Assembly: GCA_023438325.1 (NCBI GenBank)
Contig: JAEXRB010000322.1
Location: forward strand, 1-9,017
Reading direction: 5' to 3'
Source: Pseudomonadota bacterium
Lineage (GTDB): Bacteria > Pseudomonadota > Gammaproteobacteria > Xanthomonadales > Xanthomonadaceae
DNA length: 9,017 nucleotides
A program made the translations under genes and the position numbers. Shown one piece after another: positions 1 through 6,731 of the stretch. Numbering within the stretch: position 1 is the first letter of the stretch; the number at the start of each line of letters is the position of its first letter. The notes beneath the pieces are model-generated. The model was not told the origin of the DNA and made no database searches. It worked only from the letters and a program-made list of their open reading frames with translations.

Positions 1-132
1 TCCCGTACCCGCCGTGAAGCCCAACGCGCCCTGCGCGCTGCCGAGCGTGCCGGTTATCAGCCGCCCTCCCAGCGCCCCGACAAGCGCGCCCGTCGCCTGA
101 TTCAGGCATTGGGTGATCTGGATGCACTTTGA
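1..132 (+). CDS. hslR: C-terminal tail of probable ribosome-associated heat shock protein Hsp15 (partial)
   Basis: The frame is open from base 1 and ends at TGA 130-132, giving the last 43 residues of a protein whose start lies outside the window. The segment is very basic: an Arg-rich helix-like stretch (SRTRREAQRALRAAER), then a proline-containing linker, then RPDKRARRLIQALGDLDAL. Hsp15 is a small S4-domain RNA-binding protein that binds free 50S subunits carrying a stalled nascent chain-tRNA and helps recycle them. Its C-terminal extension after the S4 domain is basic, and in the E. coli protein it carries a similar RPDK-x-x-RR motif near the end. That resemblance, recalled rather than searched, is the only basis for the name. 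The S4 domain itself is not visible, so another basic RNA-binding protein remains possible. Confidence 0.55.
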   Translation, partial: SRTRREAQRALRAAERAGYQPPSQRPDKRARRLIQALGDLDAL

Positions 133-149
133 GGGCGGAATCCGCTGAG

Positions 150-170
150 CAGCGCTGAGCCGCCGCGCTG
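150..170 (+). other. Imperfectly terminator-like hairpin after the first gene
   Basis: CAGCGC at 150-155 is complementary to GCGCTG at 165-170 around a nine-base loop, 18 bases after the stop codon of the upstream gene. A smaller inverted repeat, GCGGA-A-TCCGC, lies just before it (about 135-145). No T-tract follows, so this is not a standard intrinsic terminator. It may contribute to transcript end stability or be chance structure in GC-rich DNA. Confidence 0.2.
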
Positions 171-197
171 GCGTTCATCCGGGGAAGTGGCCGCGTG

Positions 198-218
198 GCA
201 TCATCCGCCGGATGATGC
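198..218. promoter_or_regulatory. Perfect palindrome covering the translation start of the propeller-like protein
   Basis: The arms GCATCATCCG (198-207) and CGGATGATGC (209-218) are exact reverse complements around a single central base (208). Both candidate ATG start codons of the downstream gene, at 212 and 215, lie inside the right-hand arm. As DNA it could be an operator for a dimeric regulator. As RNA it could fold to hide the start codons, although a loop of one base would force the innermost pairs open. No AGGAG-like sequence sits at normal distance from either ATG; the nearest purine run (GGGGAAG, 181-187) is about 24 bases away. Confidence 0.4.
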
Positions 219-1177
219 GCTGGTTTCCAATATGGTTCCTGCTTCTGGCATGTGTCTGCGCATCGGCCAGCGAGCGCGAGCTTGAGCGTGGACGCGGGGT
301 ATTGCCCGATCCACCGCCGCCCCTGCCGGAAGGCGTGAGGCTTTCCGCCCTCATCACCGATACGCGGCTGTCGGAAATCAGCGGGTTGGCCGTGTCGCGC
401 CGGCATGCAGGCATAGCGTGGATGCACAACGACAGTCACGACGCCAATGCCCTGTATGCCGTGGCTGCCGATGGCCAGGTGCGCGCCACATTGGCGCTGC
501 CGGTGCCCAACATCGACTGGGAAGACATCGCCGCATTCGAGCATGGCGGGAAGCACTATCTGTTGCTGGCCGACACCGGTGACAACGGTGGCGTGCGCGA
601 AGAACTGGCCCTGCATGTGCTGGAGGAACCGGCCACGCTGGAGGATGCGCGCATCGCGCAGCTTCGCACCATCCGTTTCCGCTGGCCCGATGGCGCGCGC
701 GATTGCGAGGCGGTCGCGGTGGATGCCGCCGCCGGCGAGGTCTGGCTGATTTCCAAGAAGCGCGTCCCCCCCGAATTGTTCCGATTGCCGCTGTTTCCGA
801 CGGAACCGGATGTGGTGCAGGTGGCTGAAAGGCGCGGCACGCTGAATGGCATTGTCCAACCCACCGTGCAGGAACTGGAAAAAAACCCGATCTACGGCAA
901 ATACCGAAGTCAGATCACTGCCGCCGATCTTTCCCGCGATGGCAGCGTATTCGCCGTGATGAGCTACCTGCATCTGTATGTGTGGCCGCGCCATCCACAA
1001 GGCTGGCCAACTGCGCTCTCCCAGCCACCTGTCCGGCTCGACCTGCCTTGGCTGGCGCAGGCCGAGGCCATGGGTTTGGATGCCCAGGGCCGCACCGTAT
1101 GGATCGGAACGGAGCGCTTGCCCGCGCCGTTGGTGTGGTTTCGCCTGCCCGAGACGGTGTCTGTCCAAACACCGTGA
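212..1177 (+). CDS. Exported propeller-like protein of unknown function, possible lipoprotein
   Basis: This 321-residue protein begins with an export signal: a short charged start (MMRW), a hydrophobic stretch at residues 5-15, and either a loose lipobox (L11-L12-A13-C14) or a signal peptidase I site after A19 (A17-S18-A19). A proline-rich linker follows at 32-39. The mature part has regularly spaced turn-and-strand motifs: SEISGL (54-59), HNDS (72-75), DWEDIA (102-107), ADTGDN (120-125), DCEA (164-167), ITAADLSRDG (235-244), and QAEAM (283-287). I associate this pattern with uncharacterised bacterial beta-propeller-like proteins; the conserved acidic residues could bind a metal. No catalytic function can be assigned. 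A second in-frame ATG at 215 is an equally possible start, and neither has a clear Shine-Dalgarno sequence. The gene stands alone between the hslR-like gene and the enzyme operon. A run of seven A's at 879-885 is notable in this GC-rich setting. Confidence 0.8.
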   Translation: MMRWFPIWFLLLACVCASASERELERGRGVLPDPPPPLPEGVRLSALITDTRLSEISGLAVSRRHAGIAWMHNDSHDANALYAVAADGQVRATLALPVPNIDWEDIAAFEHGGKHYLLLADTGDNGGVREELALHVLEEPATLEDARIAQLRTIRFRWPDGARDCEAVAVDAAAGEVWLISKKRVPPELFRLPLFPTEPDVVQVAERRGTLNGIVQPTVQELEKNPIYGKYRSQITAADLSRDGSVFAVMSYLHLYVWPRHPQGWPTALSQPPVRLDLPWLAQAEAMGLDAQGRTVWIGTERLPAPLVWFRLPETVSVQTP

Positions 1178-1268
1178 GGTGACGTTCGTCGTGCGCGCGA
1201 TGCGTGCTTTCTGGCGAGACATTTCCGCCTGTCCATGCGCTCCCGTATGCTTGCCGGTGGAATCGTCC

Positions 1269-1275
1269 GAGGGAG
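1269..1275 (+). promoter_or_regulatory. Ribosome binding site that favours the GTG start at 1284
   Basis: The purine-rich sequence GAGGGAG ends eight bases before GTG 1284. It is the strongest Shine-Dalgarno-like match among the candidate starts for the flavoprotein gene. The upstream alternatives are GTG 1191 and ATG 1200. They would rely on GAGGTGA overlapping the stop codon of the preceding gene at 1175-1182. Confidence 0.5.
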
Positions 1276-1283
1276 ACTGCCGC

Positions 1284-2894
1284 GTGGCGGGGACGCAATC
1301 TGACATCTTGATCGTTGGCGGTGGCCTGGCCGGTATCGTCACGGCACTTGAAGCATTGCGTGCCGGGCAACGCGTGACGCTGGTGGATCGCGATACGTCC
1401 GAGCGCTTCGGCGGGTTGGCGTTGTGGGCCTTCGGCGGCATGGCGCTGGTCGGCACGCCGCTGCAAAAAAAACGCGGCATCGTCGATTCGCCGCAGATCG
1501 CGCTGGCCGATTGGTTGCGCTTCGGTGAACTGGATCCGCATGACACCTGGCCGCTGCGCTGGGCCGAACATTACGTCGATCGCTCGCGCCCCGACGTGCA
1601 CGATTGGCTGCGCGCCGAAGGCGTGCGCTTCATGCCGGCGGTCAATTGGGTGGAGCGCGGCCGCAACGGCGAAGGCAACAGCGTGCCGCGCTATCACATC
1701 GTGTGGGGCACCTCGCGCGAGCTCACGCGGCGCATGATCGCGGCGATGCATGCCGCAGATTCCGGCGGGCGGCTCACTTTGCTGCATCGTCATCGCGTGC
1801 TCGCGCTCGATCATGCGGGTGGGCGTGTGGCGGGCGCGCTGGCAATGGATGAATCCTGTGGTGCGCAGGTGCGGCTGCAAGCGCCGGTGGTGGTGCTTGC
1901 CACCGGCGGCATCAACGGCAGCCATGAGCAGGTTCGCGCCAATTGGCCGAAGGATCGGCCGATGCCCGCCGTCATGCTCAATGGCGCGCATCCGTTTGCC
2001 GATGGCGCGATGCATCACTTTGCCGCCGGACATCTCGGCGCGCAGCTCCGCCATGCCGGGGAAATGTGGAACTACGCGGCCGGCTTCCCGCACCCGTATC
2101 CATATTTCGATGGGCATGGCCTTTCGATGATTCCGTGCAAATCCGCGTTGTGGCTGGACCATCGCGGTGAGCGCATCGGGCCGGAGCCGCTGGTCACCGG
2201 GTTTGACACGCACTGGCTCTGTCAGCGCGTGGCCGAGCAGGAAAAACCCTGGACGTGGCAACTGCTCAACTGGCGCATCGCGGCCAGGGAATTCGCCATT
2301 TCCGGAGCCGAACACAATCCGCGCATCCGTGATCGCCAGTTCCTGCGCTTCCTGAAGGAGACCCTGTTCGGCAATCACCGTCTGGTGCGACAGATGCAAC
2401 GCGAAAGCCCTGATTTTCTCGTGGATGACAGCCTGGTGGGGCTGGCTGAGAAGATGAACACGTTGACCGCATCGCTCGATATCGAACCGGCCCGGCTGCA
2501 GGCCACGGTGGATGCCTTCGATGCGCATTTCACTGCGGGCGCACGGGCCGAGGATGACGAGCAGGTGCGCCGCATCCTGCATGCGCGGCAATGGGGGCCG
2601 GATCGTTTGCGCACCTGCAAACCGGCGCCGTTGCGCACATCCGGTGCGGGCCCGTTCATCGCCATCCGCAGTCGGCTCATCACGCGCAAGAGTCTTGGTG
2701 GCTTGCTCACCGATCTGCAAAGTCGCGTGTTGGATGCACGCGATGCGCCGATCGACGGTTTGTACTGTGTCGGCGAGGCCGCCGGTTTTGGCGGTGGTGG
2801 TGCCAACGGCAAGCGTTCGCTCGAAGGCACGTTCCTGCCGGGCTGCATCCTCACCGCGCGCGCTGCGGTGCGCTCGATCACGGGCAAGGAGTAG
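1284..2894 (+). CDS. FAD-binding dehydrogenase (3-ketosteroid dehydrogenase / fumarate reductase flavoprotein superfamily)
   Basis: The predicted 536-residue flavoprotein opens with a Rossmann fold: DILIVGGGLAG at 7-17, with glycines 12, 13, 14 and 17 and D35 at the end of the second strand, where the FAD ribose is normally held. Other landmarks are GGLALWAFGG soon after, NSVPRYHIVWGT from residue 132, VVLATGG in the middle, and a C-terminal FAD-contacting segment GLYCVGEAAGFGGGG from 492, followed by LEGTFLPGC. These match the family annotated as putative FAD-binding dehydrogenase, usually about 550 residues. It is related to 3-ketosteroid delta-1-dehydrogenase and to fumarate reductase and succinate dehydrogenase flavoproteins. 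Such enzymes desaturate or reduce a carbon-carbon bond next to a carbonyl; the substrate here is unknown. No signal peptide is seen, so it is probably cytoplasmic. GTG 1284 is chosen because it has a good ribosome site and places the Rossmann strand at residue 7. ATG 1200 would add 28 residues that look unconserved. The stop is three bases before the next gene, and AAGGAG (2886-2891) overlaps this gene's end. Confidence 0.88.
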   Translation: MAGTQSDILIVGGGLAGIVTALEALRAGQRVTLVDRDTSERFGGLALWAFGGMALVGTPLQKKRGIVDSPQIALADWLRFGELDPHDTWPLRWAEHYVDRSRPDVHDWLRAEGVRFMPAVNWVERGRNGEGNSVPRYHIVWGTSRELTRRMIAAMHAADSGGRLTLLHRHRVLALDHAGGRVAGALAMDESCGAQVRLQAPVVVLATGGINGSHEQVRANWPKDRPMPAVMLNGAHPFADGAMHHFAAGHLGAQLRHAGEMWNYAAGFPHPYPYFDGHGLSMIPCKSALWLDHRGERIGPEPLVTGFDTHWLCQRVAEQEKPWTWQLLNWRIAAREFAISGAEHNPRIRDRQFLRFLKETLFGNHRLVRQMQRESPDFLVDDSLVGLAEKMNTLTASLDIEPARLQATVDAFDAHFTAGARAEDDEQVRRILHARQWGPDRLRTCKPAPLRTSGAGPFIAIRSRLITRKSLGGLLTDLQSRVLDARDAPIDGLYCVGEAAGFGGGGANGKRSLEGTFLPGCILTARAAVRSITGKE

Positions 2895-2897
2895 GCG

Positions 2898-4049
2898 ATG
2901 CGCTTTCCTTCCACTGCGGCCGATTACCGCGCACTGGCGGCGCGTCGTTTGCCGCGCTTCCTGTTCGATTACGTGGATGGCGGCGCAGGCGAGGAACACA
3001 GTCTTGCAGTCAATTCCTCCGATTTTGCGGCACTGAAATTGCGCCAGCGCGTGCTAGTGGATGTGGATGGCGTGGATACGCGTACCACGCTTGCGGGCGA
3101 GGCTTGCGCGCTGCCGCTTGCGCTGGCGCCCATTGGTCTGGCCGGGATGATGGCGCGGCGTGGCGAAGCCCAGGCTGCGCGCATGGCTGAAGCGGCCGGT
3201 GTGCCGTTCACGCTTTCCACCGTGGGCATTTGCCCTCTGGCCGAAGTGCAGGCCGCACGCACCACGCCGTTCTGGTTCCAGCTTTACATGCTGCGTGATC
3301 GCGGGGTGGTGGCCGCATTGCTTGATGAGGCGTGGGCGGCAGGATGTCGCACCTTGGTGTTCACGGTGGATCTGCCGTTGCCTGGTTTGCGCCATCGCGA
3401 TGTCCGCAATGGATTGGAAGCGCGCGGTGCGGGCGCCAGCCTCACTCGTATCGGGCATGTGCTGTCGCATCCACGCTGGTTGTGGGATGTGGCGTTGCGC
3501 GGCAAGCCCCTGCGCTTCGGATGTCTGGCCCGGCAGGTGCCGGATGTGCGCAATTTGGATGCGTTCAAGCGCTGGGTCGATGCCCAGTTCGACGCCTCCG
3601 TCACATGGCGCGACATCGAATGGTTGCGCGGGCGCTGGAAGGGCCGCCTGTTGCTCAAGGGCATTCTGGATGTGGACGATGCCAAGGCTGCCGTGCAGGT
3701 GGGAGCCGATGGCATCGTGGTGTCCAATCACGGCGGTCGGCAGTTGGATTCGACGGTTTCCACCATTGCCATGCTGCCCGCCGTCGCGCAGGCCGTGGGC
3801 TCGCGCACGCAGGTTCTGCTCGATGGAGGAGTGCGCAGTGGCGTCGACATTTTCAAGGCGTTGGCACTGGGTGCCGAAGGCGTCCTGATCGGTCGCCCGT
3901 GGGTTTGGGCACTGGCCGGAGCCGGAGCCGATGGCCTGCGTCATTACCTCGCCATGCTGCAACGCGAACTGCATCTGACCATGACGTTTGCGGGCGTCAC
4001 CCGCATTTCCGATATCGGCCCCCACTCGTTGCAAGGAGTCTGTGAATGA
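2898..4049 (+). CDS. FMN-dependent 2-hydroxy-acid dehydrogenase, L-lactate dehydrogenase (LldD)-like
   Basis: This 383-residue protein is a complete FMN-dependent alpha-hydroxy-acid dehydrogenase, close in size to E. coli LldD (396). It oxidises an L-2-hydroxy acid to the 2-oxo acid and normally passes electrons to the membrane quinone pool. Expected active-site residues are present: Y25 in FDYVDGG, Y130 in FQLYMLRDRG, D158 and R165 in TVDLPLPGLR, K254 in LLLKGI, and the proton-abstracting H278 with R281 in SNHGGRQLD. The FMN phosphate loops are DGGVRSG (309-315) and IGRP (331-334). Numbering equivalence follows glycolate oxidase. FQLYMLRDRG and the STVGICPLAEV segment (107-117) are LldD-like. 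The variable loop around 172-237 is where relatives such as mandelate dehydrogenase contact the membrane. The gene follows the flavoprotein by three bases with a strong AAGGAG, and its TGA overlaps the next ATG. Because the partner is a ThDP enzyme and no lactate permease or LldR is nearby, the physiological substrate may not be lactate, so I do not assign the lldD symbol. Confidence 0.9.
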   Translation: MRFPSTAADYRALAARRLPRFLFDYVDGGAGEEHSLAVNSSDFAALKLRQRVLVDVDGVDTRTTLAGEACALPLALAPIGLAGMMARRGEAQAARMAEAAGVPFTLSTVGICPLAEVQAARTTPFWFQLYMLRDRGVVAALLDEAWAAGCRTLVFTVDLPLPGLRHRDVRNGLEARGAGASLTRIGHVLSHPRWLWDVALRGKPLRFGCLARQVPDVRNLDAFKRWVDAQFDASVTWRDIEWLRGRWKGRLLLKGILDVDDAKAAVQVGADGIVVSNHGGRQLDSTVSTIAMLPAVAQAVGSRTQVLLDGGVRSGVDIFKALALGAEGVLIGRPWVWALAGAGADGLRHYLAMLQRELHLTMTFAGVTRISDIGPHSLQGVCE

Positions 4050-5701
4050 ACGGCGCACAAGCCCTGATGAAAACCCTGGCCGATGCCGGCATCGAGGTCT
4101 GTTTTTCCAATCCCGGCACTTCAGAAATGCACTTCGTCGCCGCACTCGATTCGGAGCCGCGCATGCGTGCCGTGCTGGCCTTGTTCGAAGGCGTGGCGAC
4201 AGGCGCAGCCGATGGTTATGCGCGCATGGCCGACAAGCCTGCGGCCACCTTGCTGCATCTGGGCTGCGGGCTCGGCAACGGCTTGGCGAACCTGCACAAC
4301 GCCCGCAAGGGCAAGGTGCCGGTGGTCAACATCGTGGGCGACCACGCCACCTATCACATGAAGTACGACGCCCAGTTGCAATCGGATATCGAAACCGTGG
4401 CGCGCAACGTCTCGCCCGGTTTCGTGCGCACCTCCACCAACACGGCGGAACTGTGTCGCGATGTCGCCGATGCCATCGCCGCGGCGCGTGGTTTGCCGGG
4501 GCAGGTGGCCACGCTGATTCTTCCGGCGGATGTGTCGTGGGGCGAGGGAGGCATTCCGGCGCCGCCGCCTGCGCCGGTTCAGGCGCAAGCAGCCGACGAC
4601 GCCACGGTGGCCACCATTGCGGCGGCGATCCGGGCCGGTGGCGCGTGTGCATTGCTGTTGGGCGGGCAGGCATTGCGCGAGCCGGCTCTGCTGGCTGCCG
4701 CGCGCATCGCGGCACGCAACGGCGTGCGGGTTTTTTCCGAAGTGTTCCCCACCCGAATGGAGCGTGGTGCCGGCAGGCCGGCAGTGGAGCGCATCGCCTA
4801 CATGGCCGAACTTGCCGGTGTGCAGTTGGCCGGCCTGCAACACCTGATCCTCGTCGATGCCAAATCGCCGGTATCGTTCTTCGCTTATCCGGGCAAAAAG
4901 AGCGATCTTGTCCCCGAAGGTTGCACCGTGCATGTCTTGGCCGGCCCGGCGCAGGATGCGGTGGCAAGTCTGGAAAAGCTCGTGCGCGTGCTGGATGCGT
5001 CCCAGACCCTGCCCGTGTTGCAGCCGGCACAGCGGCCCACGCGTCCACGTGGCCGGCTCAATGCTGCCAAGGTCTGCAAGGCCGTGGGGCATCTGATGCC
5101 CGAGAATGCGATTCTCATCGACGAGGGCATCACATCCACCCTGATGCTTGCCGCAATGACCCAAGGCGCACCGCGACACGACCTCATCACCCTCACCGGC
5201 GGCGCCATCGGGCAAGGCCTGCCGAATGCCGTGGGCGCGGCGGTGGCCTGCCCGGATCGCCCGGTGATTGCGCTGATCGGCGATGGCACTGCGATGTACA
5301 CGATTCAATCGTTGTGGACGATGGCGCGCGAGAAGCTCGATGTCACCGCCATCATTTTCAACAATGCGTCCTACTCGGTGCTCAGCGTGGAGCTGGATCG
5401 CGTCGGAGCGGAACAGGGTGGCGCCAAGGCGAAGTCGCAACTGGACCTGCACGGCCCGCAACTGGATTTCGCCCGCTTGGCGCAGGGCATGGGCGTGCAT
5501 GCTGTGCGTGTCGATACCGCCGAGGATTTCTGCAAGGCGCTCGAACATGCGCGCTCCCATCCCGGCCCGCATCTGATCGACGCACTGGTGCCCGAGTCGC
5601 TTGGCCCGGCCAAGCGCAAGCTGCTGCCATGGATGCTCAGATCCCTGCCGAACCTGCCGCAGGGCGTTGCGAAGGCGATCAAGCGCAAGATCGCCCCGTA
5701 A
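4046..5701 (+). CDS. Thiamine-diphosphate enzyme, acetolactate synthase large subunit / benzoylformate decarboxylase-like
   Basis: This 551-residue protein has the three-domain layout of ThDP decarboxylases and carboligases. The N-terminal pyrimidine-binding domain carries the cofactor-activating glutamate E48 in LFEGVATGAADGYARM, then LLHLGCGLGNGLANLHNA (69-86) and NIVGDHATYH (95-104), whose histidines are candidate active-site residues. A central domain spans about 185-325. The C-terminal pyrophosphate-binding domain contains GDG at 412-414 followed 24 residues later by NN (439-440), the classic Mg-ThDP motif. The family is usually annotated as acetolactate synthase large subunit of unknown role, distinct from IlvB/IlvI, and no small regulatory subunit is adjacent. 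A 2-oxo acid is the expected substrate, decarboxylated or joined to an acceptor. The start ATG lies in a four-base ATGA overlap with the preceding gene, with AAGGAG a few bases upstream (about 4033-4038). The protein ends in an unusual basic tail after about residue 516, rich in Lys, Arg, Leu and Pro. Confidence 0.87.
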   Translation: MNGAQALMKTLADAGIEVCFSNPGTSEMHFVAALDSEPRMRAVLALFEGVATGAADGYARMADKPAATLLHLGCGLGNGLANLHNARKGKVPVVNIVGDHATYHMKYDAQLQSDIETVARNVSPGFVRTSTNTAELCRDVADAIAAARGLPGQVATLILPADVSWGEGGIPAPPPAPVQAQAADDATVATIAAAIRAGGACALLLGGQALREPALLAAARIAARNGVRVFSEVFPTRMERGAGRPAVERIAYMAELAGVQLAGLQHLILVDAKSPVSFFAYPGKKSDLVPEGCTVHVLAGPAQDAVASLEKLVRVLDASQTLPVLQPAQRPTRPRGRLNAAKVCKAVGHLMPENAILIDEGITSTLMLAAMTQGAPRHDLITLTGGAIGQGLPNAVGAAVACPDRPVIALIGDGTAMYTIQSLWTMAREKLDVTAIIFNNASYSVLSVELDRVGAEQGGAKAKSQLDLHGPQLDFARLAQGMGVHAVRVDTAEDFCKALEHARSHPGPHLIDALVPESLGPAKRKLLPWMLRSLPNLPQGVAKAIKRKIAP

Positions 5702-5803
5702 GCGGCATCCAGCGGAAGACCCCCGGCTCCTTGCGCGAGACGTCACGCAGGGGGCGTGCAATTCGTGGTGTTGCCCCGGTCACATCGGCGCTTTGCCTTC
5801 GTC

Positions 5804-5831
5804 TTGTGTGGTGATATCGAATTGATATCAT
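5804..5831 (+). promoter_or_regulatory. Candidate sigma-70 promoter of the SPFH operon
   Basis: TTGTGT at 5804-5809 and TATCAT at 5826-5831 are separated by 16 bases, a reasonable -35/-10 arrangement. The -10 hexamer lies 23 bases before the SPFH start codon, leaving a short leader. The spacer and -10 region are AT-rich compared with the surroundings. No transcription start has been shown; the call rests on hexamer resemblance, spacing and position at the head of a five-gene operon. Confidence 0.4.
5812..5830. promoter_or_regulatory. Inverted repeat TGATATC-N5-GATATCA, candidate operator
   Basis: Two perfect seven-base arms, TGATATC (5812-5818) and GATATCA (5824-5830), flank GAATT. The element spans the spacer and overlaps the candidate -10 box, the usual place for a repressor site. 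Its symmetry suits a dimeric regulator. The ribbon-helix-helix protein encoded two genes downstream is a possible ligand. A regulator encoded elsewhere, for example of PadR or MarR type, is also possible. Confidence 0.5.
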
Positions 5832-5854
5832 CATCGCAAATCACGGAGAACACC

Positions 5855-6718
5855 ATGCACGAGATTTCAGCCAACTCACGGCCCGGTATTCCGGTGCTCC
5901 TCATCATCTTTGTTGCGTTGCTGGGATTGGCGGCGCTGTTCATCCATTCAGTGGCCATCGATGCCAAGGCGGTGGCGATCCTGTCGGTGCTGAGTGGCTT
6001 CGCATTGCTGGTTTGTCTGTGTGGCTTCTACACGCTTGAGCCGAATCAGGCCGGCGTGCTCAGCCTGTTCGGCAAGTACGTGGGCACGGTCAAGGAAAAC
6101 GGACTGCGCTGGAACAACCCGTTCTATTCCACCAAGAAGGTGTCGCTACGGGTGCGCAACTTCGAGAGCGGCAAGCTCAAGGTCAACGAACTGGATGGCA
6201 GCCCGATCGAGATCGCGGCGGTGATCGTCTGGCAAGTGGTCGATTCGGCGGAAGCCGTCTACAACGTGGATGACTACGAGAGTTTCGTGCATATCCAATC
6301 CGAAGCGGCCTTGCGTTCGATGGCATCCAGCTATCCCTACGACCAGCACGAGGATGGCCAGATCGCGTTGCGCAGTCATCCACAAGAAATTTCCGAACAC
6401 CTCAAGGAGCAGATCGCCGAGCGCTTGGCCAAGGCCGGCGTGGACGTGATCGAGGCGCGCATCAGTCATCTGGCCTATGCCCCGGAAATCGCGCAGGCGA
6501 TGTTGCAGCGCCAGCAGGCCAACGCGGTGGTGGCAGCACGCACACGCATCGTTTACGGCGCGGTGAGCATGGTCGAAATGGCGCTGGAGGAACTGAAGAA
6601 GAATGGCGTCGTGGAACTGGACGAGGAGCGCCGCGCCGCGATGGTTAGCAACCTGTTGGTGGTGCTGTGTTCCGATCGCGCTACCCAGCCGGTGGTCAAC
6701 ACCGGCTCGCTCTACTGA
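5855..6718 (+). CDS. SPFH / band 7 domain membrane protein
   Basis: This 287-residue protein has two hydrophobic segments near its N-terminus (about 12-30 and 38-58). They are followed by a stomatin/prohibitin/flotillin-type domain that starts at FYTLEPNQAGVLSLFGKYVGTV (58-79) and runs to about 215. Features typical of the family are GLRWNNPF (83-90), VSLRVRNFE (96-104), the strand IEIAAVIVWQVVD (118-130), and the helical AEALR-like segment SEAALRSMAS (149-158). The region from about 175 to 260 is helical and charged, with the glutamine/alanine-rich turn LQRQQANAVVAART (217-230) common in SPFH oligomers. SPFH proteins form large membrane assemblies that organise microdomains or regulate proteases; the specific role here is unknown. 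ATG 5855 is chosen because GGAGAA (5845-5850) precedes it; the frame is open further upstream without a better start. It is the first gene of the downstream operon, behind a candidate promoter and operator. Confidence 0.9.
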   Translation: MHEISANSRPGIPVLLIIFVALLGLAALFIHSVAIDAKAVAILSVLSGFALLVCLCGFYTLEPNQAGVLSLFGKYVGTVKENGLRWNNPFYSTKKVSLRVRNFESGKLKVNELDGSPIEIAAVIVWQVVDSAEAVYNVDDYESFVHIQSEAALRSMASSYPYDQHEDGQIALRSHPQEISEHLKEQIAERLAKAGVDVIEARISHLAYAPEIAQAMLQRQQANAVVAARTRIVYGAVSMVEMALEELKKNGVVELDEERRAAMVSNLLVVLCSDRATQPVVNTGSLY

Positions 6719-6731
6719 ACTGGCCAGTGGC

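Noticed and set aside
1222..1251. Possible promoter before the flavoprotein gene (TTTCCG, 18-base spacer, TATGCT)
   Set aside because: The -35 match is poor and many such pairs occur by chance. The position is plausible, but there is no further support.
915..2999. 694-codon open frame on the - strand opposite the FAD dehydrogenase
   Set aside because: It mirrors the real gene in a GC-rich region, is rich in Arg, His and Gln, has no recognisable domain, and conflicts with the well-supported + strand flavoprotein.
3054..4145. 363-codon open frame on the - strand opposite the LldD-like gene
   Set aside because: It has the low-complexity, basic composition of antisense shadows and no family match, while the + strand frame has all the FMN enzyme residues.
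5720..5754. Possible intrinsic terminator after the ThDP gene (CCCCC with GGGGG, inner TGCG with CGCA)
   Set aside because: The stem has a seven-base one-sided bulge and is not followed by a T-tract, so it is not strong enough to call.
4121..5761. 546-codon open frame on the - strand opposite the ThDP gene
   Set aside because: It is an antisense shadow with no domain and no plausible ribosome site.
3988..5814. 608-codon open frame on the + strand in another phase over the ThDP gene
   Set aside because: Its translation is dominated by Arg, Gly and Ala with no motif. The overlapping frame from 4046 contains the full ThDP signatures.
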